A DNA stretch of 64,000 bases from Hormiphora californensis (Eukaryota > Ctenophora > Tentaculata > Cydippida > Pleurobrachiidae), in contig CM035358.1 of the NCBI GenBank assembly GCA_020137815.1, positions 271,356 through 335,355 on the forward strand, in the 5' to 3' direction. The notes under the pieces are model-generated. The model was not told where the DNA came from. It searched no databases and saw only the letters and a list, made by a program, of their open reading frames with translations. Below, one piece after another: positions 42,160-61,510 of the stretch; the first letter of the stretch is position 1; each line of letters begins with the position of its first letter. Position numbers and translations under genes: made by a program.

Positions 42160-43619
42160 ATGATTCACTTTTCACCTCTTAAAACTCGTACATTACATGA
42201 CATTAATCGCCTTAAGGTATTTTCTACTCTGGTTATCGTGGCTGTTTTGTTAACTCCGCCTGTATTTTCTTCTAAAGAGGATGAGGTAACTACATGTTGT
42301 AACTGTAACTGTTTGAGCGCCACTTTAAACTTTGCACTTCTTTTAGTTTGACTGTCCTTCTAACGGGAGATTTGCCGACCAAGCAACAGCATGTCATTGG
42401 TACTGGGAGTGTCATAACGGCTACATTTGGTACAGAAAGTGTGCGGTAAGTAAAACCTCGCGAGGTTGGTAGTGGGGGTAGGTATCAACCAACTTAGCAT
42501 TTCAAAAAGTACAGCAATTTAAATAAGACCAGTACAAACTGCAAGTACAGGATCGATAGTCAGTCAAACAGTGTTGCCCCGCAAAAATGACTGGAAATCT
42601 CCAGTTTCGACACAACACTATTATAATCCTCGATCATAAGCACAACAATTTTTTAAATTGGTATAGTTCACGTGTAGTTGTGACACAGATACAAACAGCA
42701 AGATGATATTGCAGTTTTTGGAAATCATTGGATCAACACGTGACAATAATACCCGTCCAATCTACCTAACCTTGATTGCACTATGATTATTACAGGATGG
42801 AACGGTCTTGAACGAGCGAACGCAATACTGTGATTGGCCCTACAATGTACCTGAGTGCTCTGAAAAGCCTACCCCCGAACCTACAACTCCTGAACCTACG
42901 ACTCCTGAACCTACGACTCCTGAACCTACAACCCCTGAACCTACAACCCCTGAACCTACGACTCCTGAACCTACAACCCCTGAACCTACAACACCTGAAC
43001 CTACAACTCCTGAACCTACAACCCCTGAACCTACAACCCCTGAACCTACGACTCCTGAACCTACAACGCCTGAACCCACGACTCCTGAACCTACGACTCC
43101 TGAACCTACGACTCCTGAACCTACGACTCCTGAACCTACAACCCCTGAACCTACAACCTCTGAACCTACGACTCCTGAACCTACAACCCCTGAACCTACG
43201 ACTCCTGAACCTACGACTCCTGAATCTACGACTCCTGAACCTACGACTCCTGAACCTACAACCCCTGAACCTACGACTCCTGAACCTACGACTCCTGAAC
43301 CTACGACTCCTGAACCTACAACCCCTGAACCTACGACTCCTGAACCTACAACCCCTGAACCTACGACTCCTGAACCTACGACTCCTGAACCTACATTCTC
43401 TCCGCCACAGGTGCTTTTAAATTTTAAATTTATAACTCACCCCGATATATGCTATAATAGGAGTGGCCGCGTTTAAAACGCACATGTTATTAATAGGTGT
43501 TGTTTCAGTGTGAGGATGAGTGGGGAGAGAAGTGTACCACCTTCCCTCACAACAAGTTCGTTTGTAATCAGAATGACAACATGTGGAGGAGGTGCAGAAA
43601 AACATGTAACAGATGCTGA
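42160..43619 (+). CDS. Secreted CBM14-mucin-ShKT protein
   Basis: Four exons: 42160-42285, 42347-42445, 42796-43410, 43509-43619; all GT-AG, phase 0, giving 316 aa. Signal peptide (VFSTLVIVAVLLTPPVFS). A peritrophin-A/CBM14 chitin-binding domain with six cysteines spans exons 2-3 (FDCPSNGRF, CHWYWEC, then CDWPYNVPEC). A mucin-like region of about 35 TPEPT repeats follows. Exon 4 is one complete ShKT module with six Cys (CEDEWGEKC to CRKTCNRC). Probably an extracellular chitin-associated O-glycosylated matrix or mucus protein. ShKT modules are common in non-toxic secreted proteins and nothing here indicates toxicity. Confidence 0.85.
42872..43396 (+). repeat. 15-bp minisatellite coding TPEPT
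   Basis: About 35 tandem copies of a 15-bp coding unit (CCTACGACTCCTGAA type) with synonymous changes and one P-to-S change each at two positions. Length polymorphism is likely. Confidence 0.93.
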
Positions 43620-43862
43620 TAATGGAGTACCACGTGCTGATAATTGTGTAAATTTAAACTTTTCATCTCACATTGGTTTTTATAACTCTTGTACATGGAT
43701 CAAGTGGAACTCGGAACTCGATTTAGGAAAGGTATGCGTGTGTGCGTGAGACTCCGGTAGAGACCCAGGAGTGGCCGGAGAAGATGTGATAGTATAGAAT
43801 CTTGTTTCACCGTGAGAGAACTCTGCAAATTCCTGCACAGTGTCGCTGTTTTATCTGCAATA

Positions 43863-44813
43863 ATGTCATATTTGTTTGCACTGTGTCTCCTGCTCACAGT
43901 GGCAGAAGGAGTAGATTATGGATTGCAACTGACAGGTATTATTTATTATACTTGTTATGTTCCCTCCTTTACATTTGTAAAAGAGTTTCCTGTGTGGGGC
44001 GCGGGGAAACAGTGTCGAGCAATACTGCGATTACATGCCATGGGTCCGGTGTTCACAAGTTGGGCAGTTATATTATGAAGGCAGTAGGCACTACCTACTG
44101 CCTACATAATACTAGAACTGTATAGAACACATGCTAATTAACTGATTTCACTTGTCAGCTAACTCGAAAGTGAACTGGGTGGAAAACAAGATCGGGTATG
44201 CAGTGGGTATCAAGGTGGGAGATGTCCTATCAGCCCGATTATATAAAGCACCCGGCCTGCACACCATATCTCTTACAAAGGAGGATAGACGTGATCTCCT
44301 TGAAATTAGGTACAAACATCAAACATGTTCACAATAACACATTGTACACAACACATTATACAACTACAAGTACCTTTATTATTGGGACAGGTTTCGATTA
44401 GATAAGACAACCATTATTCACAATACACGATGTGAAGGCTACGGTATGAACTACGTTCAGTTTGTCAACCCTATCTCCCCTGTATCTCAAGTAAGTGATA
44501 CAGCATGTGGTACAGGCATTGCACCTCGTTAAACATAGTTTCGAGATTTCAACTGAATTATTTAGATTAGAGCTGTTGTTCCACTTAACTTGCAACCAGC
44601 AACATTTATAATTGTTTTGAATGCATGTGTATATGTTTTAACCCTTTCAATGACAGTCATTGAACGACTAATGACTATAGCATCTCAGTTGCCCTGGAAA
44701 TTGAAGAATTCAGATTGCAAGGGCACCCTTTATTAACACACAAGTTTTAGGTAGAACTGGAGTTTCAAGAGAGTGGAGTTTTAGTTCGATTATCTAATGA
44801 AGGACCTAGTGAG
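43863..44813 (+). CDS. Secreted galectin-like protein, 3' end missing
   Basis: Exons 43863-43935, 44159-44309, 44391-44490 and 44751-44813, with GT-AG junctions and consistent phases (1, 2, 0, 0). An in-frame ATG at 43812 is an alternative start. Signal peptide (SYLFALCLLLTVAEG). The mature part runs like a galectin carbohydrate domain: VGDVLSARLY, LLEIRFRLDKTTIIHNTR, GYGMNYVQF, then VELEFQESGVLVRLSNEG, corresponding to galectin strands up to S2-F2. The last strands should lie in a further exon. The donor at 44814 is followed within 55 bp by a Helitron-type end, and I found no downstream exon. Identification is at fold level, so moderate. Confidence 0.55.
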
Positions 44814-44866
44814 GTGAGTAGTACAACATTCAGTACACTGTGAAAACATAACCGATATATTAATAA

Positions 44867-45404
44867 CTAGTGGGCCCGTTCGCCCTACGGGCGAATTTCG
44901 GGGAAATGGTAGCTGGATTAGGGAACGCTGACATCACCTGCACCATCCGTTCCTAGCCTATCTCTCACTTTCTTCCTACCCATGTTGTTGTACGCTCTGG
45001 GCTTCCTGACAATGTCAAGGTGCGAATTTAAGAGATCAATGTCAGGGAGGCGCAGTGCTGTTCCAGAAACTCATCACGTGAAAACTTGGCCGCTATGTAG
45101 CCAATTCGGAGATTTCTATATTCGATTGGAGTAATCACCCTTGGGCGACGTTGGGTAAAGCTATCAGTATAGTCGTTGATTGGCTCGCTTGAACACGTTG
45201 GCGTAATCTGTCATATTCTCTAGCCTGCTCCCTGACAGCAGCAGTTCTCCTGGACCTAGATAAACGTTGCCGAATAGCGCTTGGGGTGGAAGAGCTAGAC
45301 ATCAGGACAGTAAAAGAATGCACGTGCAGAATTGAATTCGCCCTTGGTACCCAACTACAACCGGCAGATAGGTCTCCAAGTCTCTCTAATAATTGCACGT
45401 GCAA
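44867..45404 (-). mobile_element. Helitron-like element, 3' end
   Basis: On the minus strand the sequence ends with hairpin TTCGCCC-GTA-GGGCGAA, 8 nt, then CTAG followed by T: the canonical Helitron 3' terminus (hairpin plus CTRR, A/T insertion). The 5' end (TC after A) was not located, so the right bound is arbitrary. A short ORF on the same strand lies inside. Confidence 0.6.
45135..45302 (-). CDS. Short ORF within Helitron-like element
   Basis: 55 aa from the first ATG (45302). Arg-rich RQRLSRSRRTAAVREQAREYD resembles the charged N-terminal region of Helitron-encoded proteins, but there is no Rep or helicase motif. Probably a remnant. Confidence 0.25.
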   Translation of the reverse strand: MSSSSTPSAIRQRLSRSRRTAAVREQAREYDRLRQRVQASQSTTILIALPNVAQG

Positions 45405-45419
45405 GTGTAGTTGCTAGGT

Positions 45420-46200
45420 GATCACCGTTACACAATTTGCTTAGTAAGTAGTATGATACTGCCTAGGTGTTGGAGTTGCCTGGCTGTGAAGTTCCCTGGG
45501 GTGAGGTGAGTGAGATAACGTTTAGAGGAAGTTGTTCATCTCGGTGGGGAAACTGGAGAGCGGTCCTACTGACTCGGAATGAGTAGCATTCATCTGCCTA
45601 CTAACTATTGCGGACATTAGTAAAAACCGGATACTATGGAATACTTGTGTGAACATGAGACATTGTTGGGGCGTCATGTTGGTCATGGAACTGTGTGGAT
45701 TACCAATAACATCTAACAAACAGACGGAGAAGTTTCTATATTTAAAAAAATATTAAGTGGTGTTTGTTGATTGTTTGTAAGATGGTTTTATGTCATACAA
45801 TCATAATGACTCGTCGAATACGGGGTTTAATAAATAAGCAGATATATGTGCACAGATATCTCCAGTTAATCAATGTCACACAATTTATAACCAAATATCC
45901 ACATTTTCATTTGAGTTCTATTTTGAATTTTAAGTGTTCTATTTTCAATCCCAACTGTTTGACACCTTCCCATGGTATAAAATGTCCCCATCATACAGTC
46001 ACAAGACTCACGGTGGGAGGAAGCCCCCTACTACCTCAAGATACAAACACTACCAATACTAGGATACACAGTATAAAAAATAACTTACCAAATCTCCCCG
46101 GAAAGCTCAAATATCAGGCGGATCTGAGGATAAGATTGGTGTCAAATCCCGTATGTGTACTATTGGTATGGGAGTGTGTTTGTTAGAAATTATTGGACTA
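45420..46200. other. Intergenic; possible remnant of Helitron or galectin 3' exon
   Basis: A 140-codon open frame at 45764-46186 starts on a non-ATG codon and has no domain or splice support. Nothing else recognised. Confidence 0.3.
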
Positions 46201-46253
46201 GCGTGAGCCAAGTATGTTATATTGGAGAATGGAGTGAGGGAGAATGAGGGTGA

Positions 46254-46256
<3 letters not shown>

Positions 46257-46290
<34 letters not shown>
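46257..46290. repeat. (GA)n microsatellite
   Basis: Short GA tract. CT-rich interrupted sequence continues at 46440-46640. Confidence 0.9.
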
Positions 46291-46295
<5 letters not shown>

Positions 46296-46779
46296 TAGAT
46301 AGAAGATTTATTAGAGAGTGGTAGAGAAAAGAAGAGTACAATAGCCCTAATAGAGATGACATCTCATTATTTTGAGGTAGACTGATAACCCAACTTATGA
46401 TAACACGCACGTATTGTTCCTACCTCGCCCCCTCCTTCCTCTGTCTAAGTTTCTTCTTCTCTCCTCTGTCCCGTCTCTATCTGTCCCTCTCATCTCTGTC
46501 CTCTCTTCTTTCTCTGAATCTCGTCGTTTCATTCTACACTCCTCTATCTCCTTCTCTCTCTCTCTCCATCTCCTCGTCTCTGTCTTTGAAGTCCTCTTCT
46601 CTCTCTCTCTCTCTGTCCCTCTCTCTCTCTCCCCCCACTCTATCCCATCATATTTTGAGCTCTTTTCCGTGCGATGATGATCCATGGAACCACTAGGGCA
46701 AGCCAAGTAGGTCACTGCAGTAGCAAAGTAATTATACCCCTTTCAGAGCCTGTTGTAGTAGAGATCGGCACCTGACAGA

Positions 46780-46782
<3 letters not shown>

Positions 46783-46838
<56 letters not shown>
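46783..46838. repeat. (GA)n microsatellite
   Basis: GA tract with A interruptions continuing to about 46900. Confidence 0.93.
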
Positions 46839-46841
<3 letters not shown>

Positions 46842-46939
46842 GAAAGAGAAATAGAGATGTAAGTATAGAGAGAGAGAGAGAAAGAGAAAGAGAGGATGAG
46901 GAAGAAAGATTGTACAGAAGAGACTGTGTTGTAACTGCA

Positions 46940-47355
46940 CGTGATCGGTCTCATGTGACAGTCTCTAGTCAATCTCTGTTCGGGACTGCTCTACCAATAT
47001 GGGATAAACCCACGCGTGACATGTCATGTGACTGCAACCCTGTCCTCTAATTGGCTAGTGTTGTTTCGTGTGCGCGCTCTCGACTGCACCACCACCCCAT
47101 CTCTCACACCTGCCTCCTCCATACTCTGTTGCTATTTCCCTCACTACTGGTTACCCCCGACTCTCCCAAGATTCCATCCCAACACGACCTCCGAAGACGC
47201 GCTGCCCGTGTGTCCGCAGCAGGGCGGGCCGCTACAACCGGAACAAGTGAGTGGGTAGGAGAGTGTGGGCGGTTATTATCACGTGATACACATTCCACGT
47301 GATCTTTCTCTCTCTTATCATATAGCGTCACACACACAGCGAGACAGGAGACAGT
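46940..47355. other. Upstream region of zinc-finger gene
   Basis: CACGTG/CACGTGATC words (for example 46938, 47280, 47297) and CACC-rich stretches. Presumed promoter region; no ORF supported. Confidence 0.35.
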
Positions 47356-47359
47356 GAGA

Positions 47360-47360
<1 letters not shown>

Positions 47361-47399
<39 letters not shown>

Positions 47400-47400
47400 T

Positions 47401-47478
<78 letters not shown>
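47361..47478. repeat. (GA)n microsatellite in presumed 5' region of zinc-finger gene
   Basis: About 115 bp of GA repeat, 160 bp before the start codon. Confidence 0.95.
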
Positions 47479-47479
<1 letters not shown>

Positions 47480-47634
47480 CATATATCGGCTTGATTTTTT
47501 TGTTGCACTCCATCCAAGTCGAGACTGTAGACGTTGTTGGGTTGCCCTTGTGTTAGCTTGTCAGATGTGCATATATTGCTCCTTTTGTGTAAGGTTTGAA
47601 CAAATTTAAAGTGCTTACACACCTACTCCCCCCG

Positions 47635-52414
<4,780 letters not shown>

Positions 52415-53394
52415 ATAATGTTTGCATCACACAGCAATGTCGTGAACATTACTCAGACAACTAAGTTTTATATGGGCGGGGTTCGATACCCTTAGTTTTT
52501 TTTGGTGTTATTATATTTGAATTTTCCAATATCTTACATGTAGTAAGATTTGACTGGTTATTGTATGGGATTCTTTTAACTGCCCAGATAATATTGACTA
52601 TTGGAGTTATTATCTCCAAATTGTGGTTTGAAAGGAACACTTCAAATGCAAAACTGTTAGATAGAATATGCAGTAATTTACTGTGAAGGGGTTAACTTAT
52701 TACATGTGTGTCAGCTGTTTTTACCAAAATAACATTTGTACTATAAGAGTGCTCTGTCGTGTTACTATTTGTTAATTTTATATCGGTTAAATAATCAAAT
52801 CTTTTAATTTGTCTATAAAACTAAAATGCAACATGGATTGTACCGGGAAGCAGCACCTAGTGTGCGGGGCTCTATAGCATGTTGCCATGGCAACCTATCG
52901 TTTATTAGGTACACCCCGGAAACTAGGTGCCCAGTAGAGAGAGTGGGGGAGCTCTCTCGATGAACCAGACTCTCTTCACAATAATTGCTCTCTCAGGACT
53001 GGTGCACTGGGGTCAGAGAAAGTGAGAGAGAGGGAGAGGAATAAAGGGGGAGAGAAAGGAGAGAGCAGAAAACTATAGGGCACGGGCATCATTCGTCTAC
53101 TCTTCCCTGTAGTTGGTGGTGTTTAATTTTCGTCTACTCATGAATCATGACCCCGAGTGTAATACCACACTTCAAGTTGTATGTTGAGATCTAAGTCGTC
53201 AAAATATTTCTCCTATCAAATATTTGTCAACCATTGTCATCCTTGTAGAGCTATGTAAAGTATGGGCTGTTGACAATACATCCGACCCCGCCCTTTTTGT
53301 CAAAACATTTAACGCCAATCAATTGGTTGCCACATCCATTTCCAAATTGTAAATCCCATTAATGGGATGCCATTCAGTTAGAGTTCCCCTAACA
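52415..53394 (+). other. 3' UTR and downstream region of zinc-finger gene
   Basis: AT-rich 3' flank for about 400 bp, then GA-rich sequence near 53015-53070. No poly(A) signal is unambiguous and no exon is seen. Confidence 0.4.
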
Positions 53395-53573
53395 CGGTCG
53401 CTTGTAGTGGGAAAACGGTAATGGAAAACGGAGATACAGTAAGACGACGTGCAACCGTGACCAATCAGGGCGCTAGTACGTGCTGAACACATGCACTTTT
53501 TGCCGCACGTTATGCAACGTGCGTGTCTCCTTACTGTATTTTCATTACGGTAATACGACTACAAGCAGCACTG
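53395..53573. mobile_element. Inverted-repeat MITE (TTGTAGT family)
   Basis: Left CGCTTGTAGTGGGAAAACGG with GGAGATACAGTAAG, right CTTACTGTATTTTCATTACGG with CGACTACAAGC, in inverted orientation. Ends 70 bp before the start codon of the next gene, so it may supply its promoter. Confidence 0.65.
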
Positions 53574-53643
53574 TAATAGAGATCCAGATTGTAATAGAGA
53601 TCTTCTTAAAACAGTTTCTGCAGCTAAAATGCGTATTCAATGA

Positions 53644-54916
53644 ATGGATACAGTTACACAAGAGAAGACTGACTGGTTTTATAAAGGAGCAGCTGTAACA
53701 GAACCAGAAGTAGAAGAGTTCCAGAAAATACGATCTGCAATCCGAAACAAAACTTACAAACAAAACGCCAAAATGATACACCGAGATTCCAATTCATCAA
53801 CCGCGGAACCTCGGCGTTCAAGGTAGGCCATGTTTCTGTTGTATTTACCATGTTTGCTCGAATCAATTTTCCTGTGTACCCCAGAGTTAGATTACCCCTC
53901 AGTTTTTTTTACTCAACGACCAACATTTTCCATCAGGACACAACATTCTGGAACGATCAACAGATTGTCGAGTGAAAGTAAGAGATTATGGGAGAAGCCA
54001 GCAGTGAGTTCCAAGAGATTACCAAGCCTTCCTGATCGAAGATGGGCTATTACAGAAACTCAGGATAGTGATGTTAGTGATCTGAAATCATCTGGTTCTG
54101 CAGGGACATCATTTGAGATATCACCATTAATGAGCAGTTCAAAGCAGACCCGGAATGCTCGTTATTCTTTCCAGAGGACAGTTAGTCAAGGTAAGATATA
54201 GACCGTGGGAAAAAAGAGCTGCTTCCAAAAATAGTGTACCTTCTATATCATCACACAATGTTTTCAGTTTTAAATGCTCTATTTTTTCCAGCTCTCTTTT
54301 TGCTATTAACTACTCAACCCTCACTTGATCCATCTAACAGCTCTCCTTCCCACTGTTCATTATCCTCGTGTGTAATATGTCTGCCAAGGCTAAGTTGCTG
54401 AGTATAAGTGGTTTTACCGGTAGCAAAAGACCCGTTAGAAGACCTAACAGCCGTACCTCAAAAATTAGAGACGTGTTTTGGGCTAAATTAATAAGCGATG
54501 GTAAATAGTTGTCTCAAAAAAAAGATTGTCCTTTCCGAACCGGGCCGAATTGGTTTTATTGCCGTTCACTGTTCTTCTGTTTTTTGGTACATGTGCCAGT
54601 ACACGATACCTCCCTGATTCAGTGATACGCCTGGATGCTTTTCTATTTGATAGTGTGATAAAATGTCCAATACTTTCAGCTCGTGATATACTAAAAGTGT
54701 GCGAGGAAGTTAGTGAGCTGACACGCGAGTTTACCGATGAAATTGCCGGACTTGAATACCAAGTAGTAGAACTACCAGGTAATTGTGACCCACCATGCCA
54801 ATAACCACAATAAATTTCTAATAAAGATTCCACTCCCAGAGACCTGCCGTAAATTGGAGGGTTACGCGACGGATATCCTTCACCAGCTAGGAGACAAATC
54901 AACATTTGCCATTTGA
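53644..54916 (+). CDS. Unknown protein, four exons
   Basis: Exons 53644-53822, 53937-54190, 54623-54778 and 54840-54916; all GT-AG, phases 2, 1, 1, giving 221 aa. N-terminal DWFYKGAAVTEPEVEEFQ, a Ser-rich basic middle with many potential phosphosites (SSESKR, SSKRLPSLPDRRW, SDLKSSGSAGTS), then a helical C-terminus (SARDILKVCEEVSELTREF, KLEGYATDILHQLG) likely to form a coiled coil. An alternative third exon at 54292-54401 fits the same phase and ends in a stop, so two isoforms are possible. No domain recognised; it resembles small nuclear or cytoskeletal adaptor proteins only in composition. Confidence 0.55.
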
Positions 54917-54919
54917 GAT

Positions 54920-55305
54920 CTACCACACCATTATTACTACTACACACCATTATTACTACTACTACCACTACCCAGTACCCATGCTTGGTAACTCAGCTAC
55001 TCTTGGAGTTGAAACCCATGGCTACCCCTCTTCCACTCCTACATTAACTCTTTTCAACTGCTGCAACATGCGAGTGCAGTAGGGGAAAACTGGGTGATGT
55101 GACATTGTGAAATGCTAACAACTGACTCTCACTGAAAATCAGTTTGCGCGCCTTACCTAAAGTTTTAGTGAGGTCTTCGGGATATAATCTCTCCTTTTAC
55201 ATTTGATGATTTTGCCTGCTCCATATCGTCCAAATATCCCTCCAGCTGAGCTTGTATTTCCCATTGATCTTGAACCTGTAAATAATAACGTTGTTCTCTC
55301 TGAGT
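54920..55305. other. Intergenic, nothing recognised
   Basis: Short (ATTATTACTACT) repeats near 54930-54965; otherwise unique sequence without exon support. Confidence 0.35.
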
Positions 55306-55308
55306 GTA

Positions 55309-55464
55309 CAGTCGGACCCCGATTTACCGGAACCCCGATTTACCGGGATGATAAACTTCCCACAGCATAAGAAATTAGCGGTTTTTCACCCCGATATACC
55401 GGGTACCCCGATTGACCAGACAAAACTCGTTCCCCCAAGCATCCCGGTAAATCGGGGTCCGACT
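55309..55464. mobile_element. Pogo-like MITE
   Basis: Starts TACAGTCGGACCCCGATTTA and ends TAAATCGGGGTCCGACT. Third member of the family at 17737-17877 and 30327-30506; the right terminus has lost its TG. Confidence 0.82.
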
Positions 55465-55489
55465 AAATAAGTTCAAGCAATAACATGAG

Positions 55490-55690
55490 GGTGTGGGGCA
55501 CCAACCCTGGTTTGAGTCTTGACGGAGGGGATGGGGGCACTAACCCTGGTTTGAGTCTTGACGGAGGGGATGGGGGCACTAACCCTGGTTTGAGTCTTGA
55601 CGGAGGGGATGGGGGCACTAACCCTGGTTTGATTCTTGACGGAGGGGATGAGGGCACTAACCCTGGTTTGAGTCTTGACGGAGGGGATGG
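55490..55690. repeat. 39-bp tandem repeat, five copies
   Basis: Unit containing GGTTTGAGTCTTGACGGAGG, length 39 bp, so it stays open in frame on both strands and encodes a 13-residue repeat. Lacks splice sites and start codon support as a gene. Confidence 0.88.
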
Positions 55691-55744
55691 CCTCGGTTGT
55701 TGGACCCTCTATAATGGTGAAATCAGGGCTGTCACGTAGAGGCC

Positions 55745-56068
55745 CATATTGTGTACTGTTTACAGACTGACCTTGCATCACTCGCCACCCTGAGGGGATT
55801 ATATGTTAGGAAATTCAGAACCAAGACAAAGGGTTAAACTGTGGCTGAAAGGGGTTTGTAACATACTTGACATAAGTGTCCGGCGGTGAAGAAGAGGCAG
55901 GGACCTGGTGACAACTTTTAAATTATTCATCTAAATTGGGGGGTTAAATTATATTAACTATCAAACAATTATCACCGACTAGAGAAGAGAAACATCAGTA
56001 TTAAAACAATAACATAACCAAAGACACGATTAACTAAATGGAAATATCAAGAAAAATAAATTGTCCTT
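55745..56068. other. Gap and 3' flank of COG4
   Basis: Presumed COG4 3' UTR on the minus strand plus a short spacer. No other feature. Confidence 0.4.
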
Positions 56069-60001
<3,933 letters not shown>

Positions 60002-60389
60002 GATTCTATGATTTTATGATGATTTAGTACTGGTCAAAAAATGGCAAAGGGTAGGTTTCCAAGCATGTGGTGCTTATCCCCGATTCAAAGCCCTAAGCTA
60101 TTATATACCGAGGTACTAAAGTAACAGTAAGGGGACCAACCCTATGTGCATTGTGCCGGGTAGTGTGACGTTCCGGCATTAGATCCCGACAGAGATTACA
60201 AGATTACAAAAAGATTACAAATACATATAAATGAATAAAAACGCACTAAGCAGGGCTTCCACGTGATTATGCGATATGGCCTATTGAGTGACCTACTTCT
60301 CCTCAGTGACGCTACCGCTTGTAGTCGCATTACCGCAATAGAATTACAGTAATGAGACACAGACTTTGCATAACGGGCTAGTGGAAGCT
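60002..60389. other. COG4 5' flank
   Basis: Promoter region of COG4. Near 60310 the words ACCGCTTGTAGTCGCATTACCG mark a remnant of the TTGTAGT MITE family. No TATA identified. Confidence 0.4.
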
Positions 60390-60533
60390 CTTACGGGTTT
60401 CGACCGTGAGAAAAGAGAGATACATAAAAAAGTAAGAGAGAAAAATTTCTCTCTCTTAGTTTTTCTATCTATCTCTTTTTTCCCACGATCGTAAACTTTC
60501 CCGTCCGTGGGAAATACCGTAAAAGCTTCCAAT
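60390..60533. mobile_element. Small inverted repeat
   Basis: GGAAGCTCTTACGG and complementary CCGTAAAAGCTTCC ends with AGAGAGAAAAATTTCTCTCT at the centre. Confidence 0.6.
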
Positions 60534-60535
60534 AG

Positions 60536-61151
60536 GCGCCGTTACGATCTGGGTGTTTCGTGGCCTGTTTTATGTTAATAGTCGGATTTCAAATAACTGT
60601 CTTTTTTTAGAGTTTTCAAATTTCTTAAAACGACCATAACTCCGGTTCCTGATAAGATAGAGACTTGAAATTTCGAGGTTACGAAGATCATTCTAAGTTC
60701 TTCCGAACCTCAAAATTTCAAGTCTCTATCTTATATCAGGAACCGGATATATGACATTATTTTTTAGAAACGACAGTTATTTAAAATCCGACTATACAGA
60801 TGCACGCTTCCAAAAAAGTTGATTCACTAAAATGGCTCTAACCGCCAAACCACTCAACCGTTTTGGCTATTTTAAAGTTTATCTGGTAGGAAATGTCAAG
60901 GCCTAACCCCAATCCAAACCCCAACCCTAACCCTAACCCTACTTTAGCCCTAACCCTAAAAAACCATTTGTCAGCACTCACGAAACACCCAGATTTTAAC
61001 GCTGGTCAGATAAACTTTGAATTAGATAAACTTTGAATTAGCCAAAACGGTTGAGTGGTTCGGCGGTTAGAGTCATTTTAGTGAATCAACTTTTTTGGCA
61101 GCGTGCACCTGTAAACAGACCACGAAACACCCAGATCGTAACGGCGCCCTA
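60536..61151. mobile_element. Nested foldback with telomere-like core
   Basis: Outer ends GGCGCCGTTACGATCTGGGT and the inverted complement. Inside are two further inverted repeats: 60587-60800 (CGGTTCCTGATAAG and GACTTGAAATTT arms) and about 60810-61100 (AAAAAGTTGATTCACTAAAA arms). The latter has TTAGGG-type repeats in its loop. Confidence 0.78.
60904..60963. repeat. Interstitial telomere-like repeats (CCCTAA)n
   Basis: Five to six CCCTAA units with degenerate neighbours (CCCCAA, CCCTACTTTAG). Lies in the loop of a foldback. Confidence 0.85.
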
Positions 61152-61153
61152 TA

Positions 61154-61510
61154 TTTTGGGGTGACAACTTCAAAAGATCCGACTTTAACGCTTGGCAAAC
61201 GCTGCTGACGCCTGGCCCCCGATAGCGGCGGAAAACGTTAAAATCTGGGTGCCTTTCATTGCTAACAATTCGTAGTTTTAGCGCGCGCGACGGGTTAGGG
61301 CTATCTGTTAGGGTCTGGTTAGGGTTTGGTTTGGGGTTATCGGTTAGGGCTATCGATTCTCTATCTGTTACCGTTTAGTTTACTCTAATTGGCCATGTGG
61401 TTGCGTGGCTATAGCCGTTTGAAAAAAGTCGGTCTAAGTGTACTCTTTTGGTAGCGTGCACCTATAAACAGGCTGAAAGGCACCCAGATTATAATCGCGC
61501 CCGATAGCGG
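61154..61510. repeat. Further inverted repeat with GGTTAG-rich loop
   Basis: CCCGATAGCGGCGG occurs twice in direct orientation, and AATCTGGGTGCCTTTCA with its complement in inverted orientation. The loop (61291-61350) has GGTTAGGG/GGTTTGG words. It starts with GGGGTGACAACTT, as at 35350 and 40415. Confidence 0.65.

Noticed and set aside
43509-43619. A toxin gene
   Set aside because: The ShKT module is the tail of a chitin-binding mucin; such modules are widespread in ordinary secreted proteins.
45764-46186. 140-codon ORF
   Set aside because: Starts on a non-ATG codon and has no domain, repeat or splice support.
55473-55781. ORF coding five 13-residue repeats on the minus strand
   Set aside because: Produced by a 39-bp tandem repeat; both strands are open and there is no supporting exon structure.
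60904-60963. Chromosome end
   Set aside because: The telomere-like units are few, degenerate and inside a foldback with genes on both sides.
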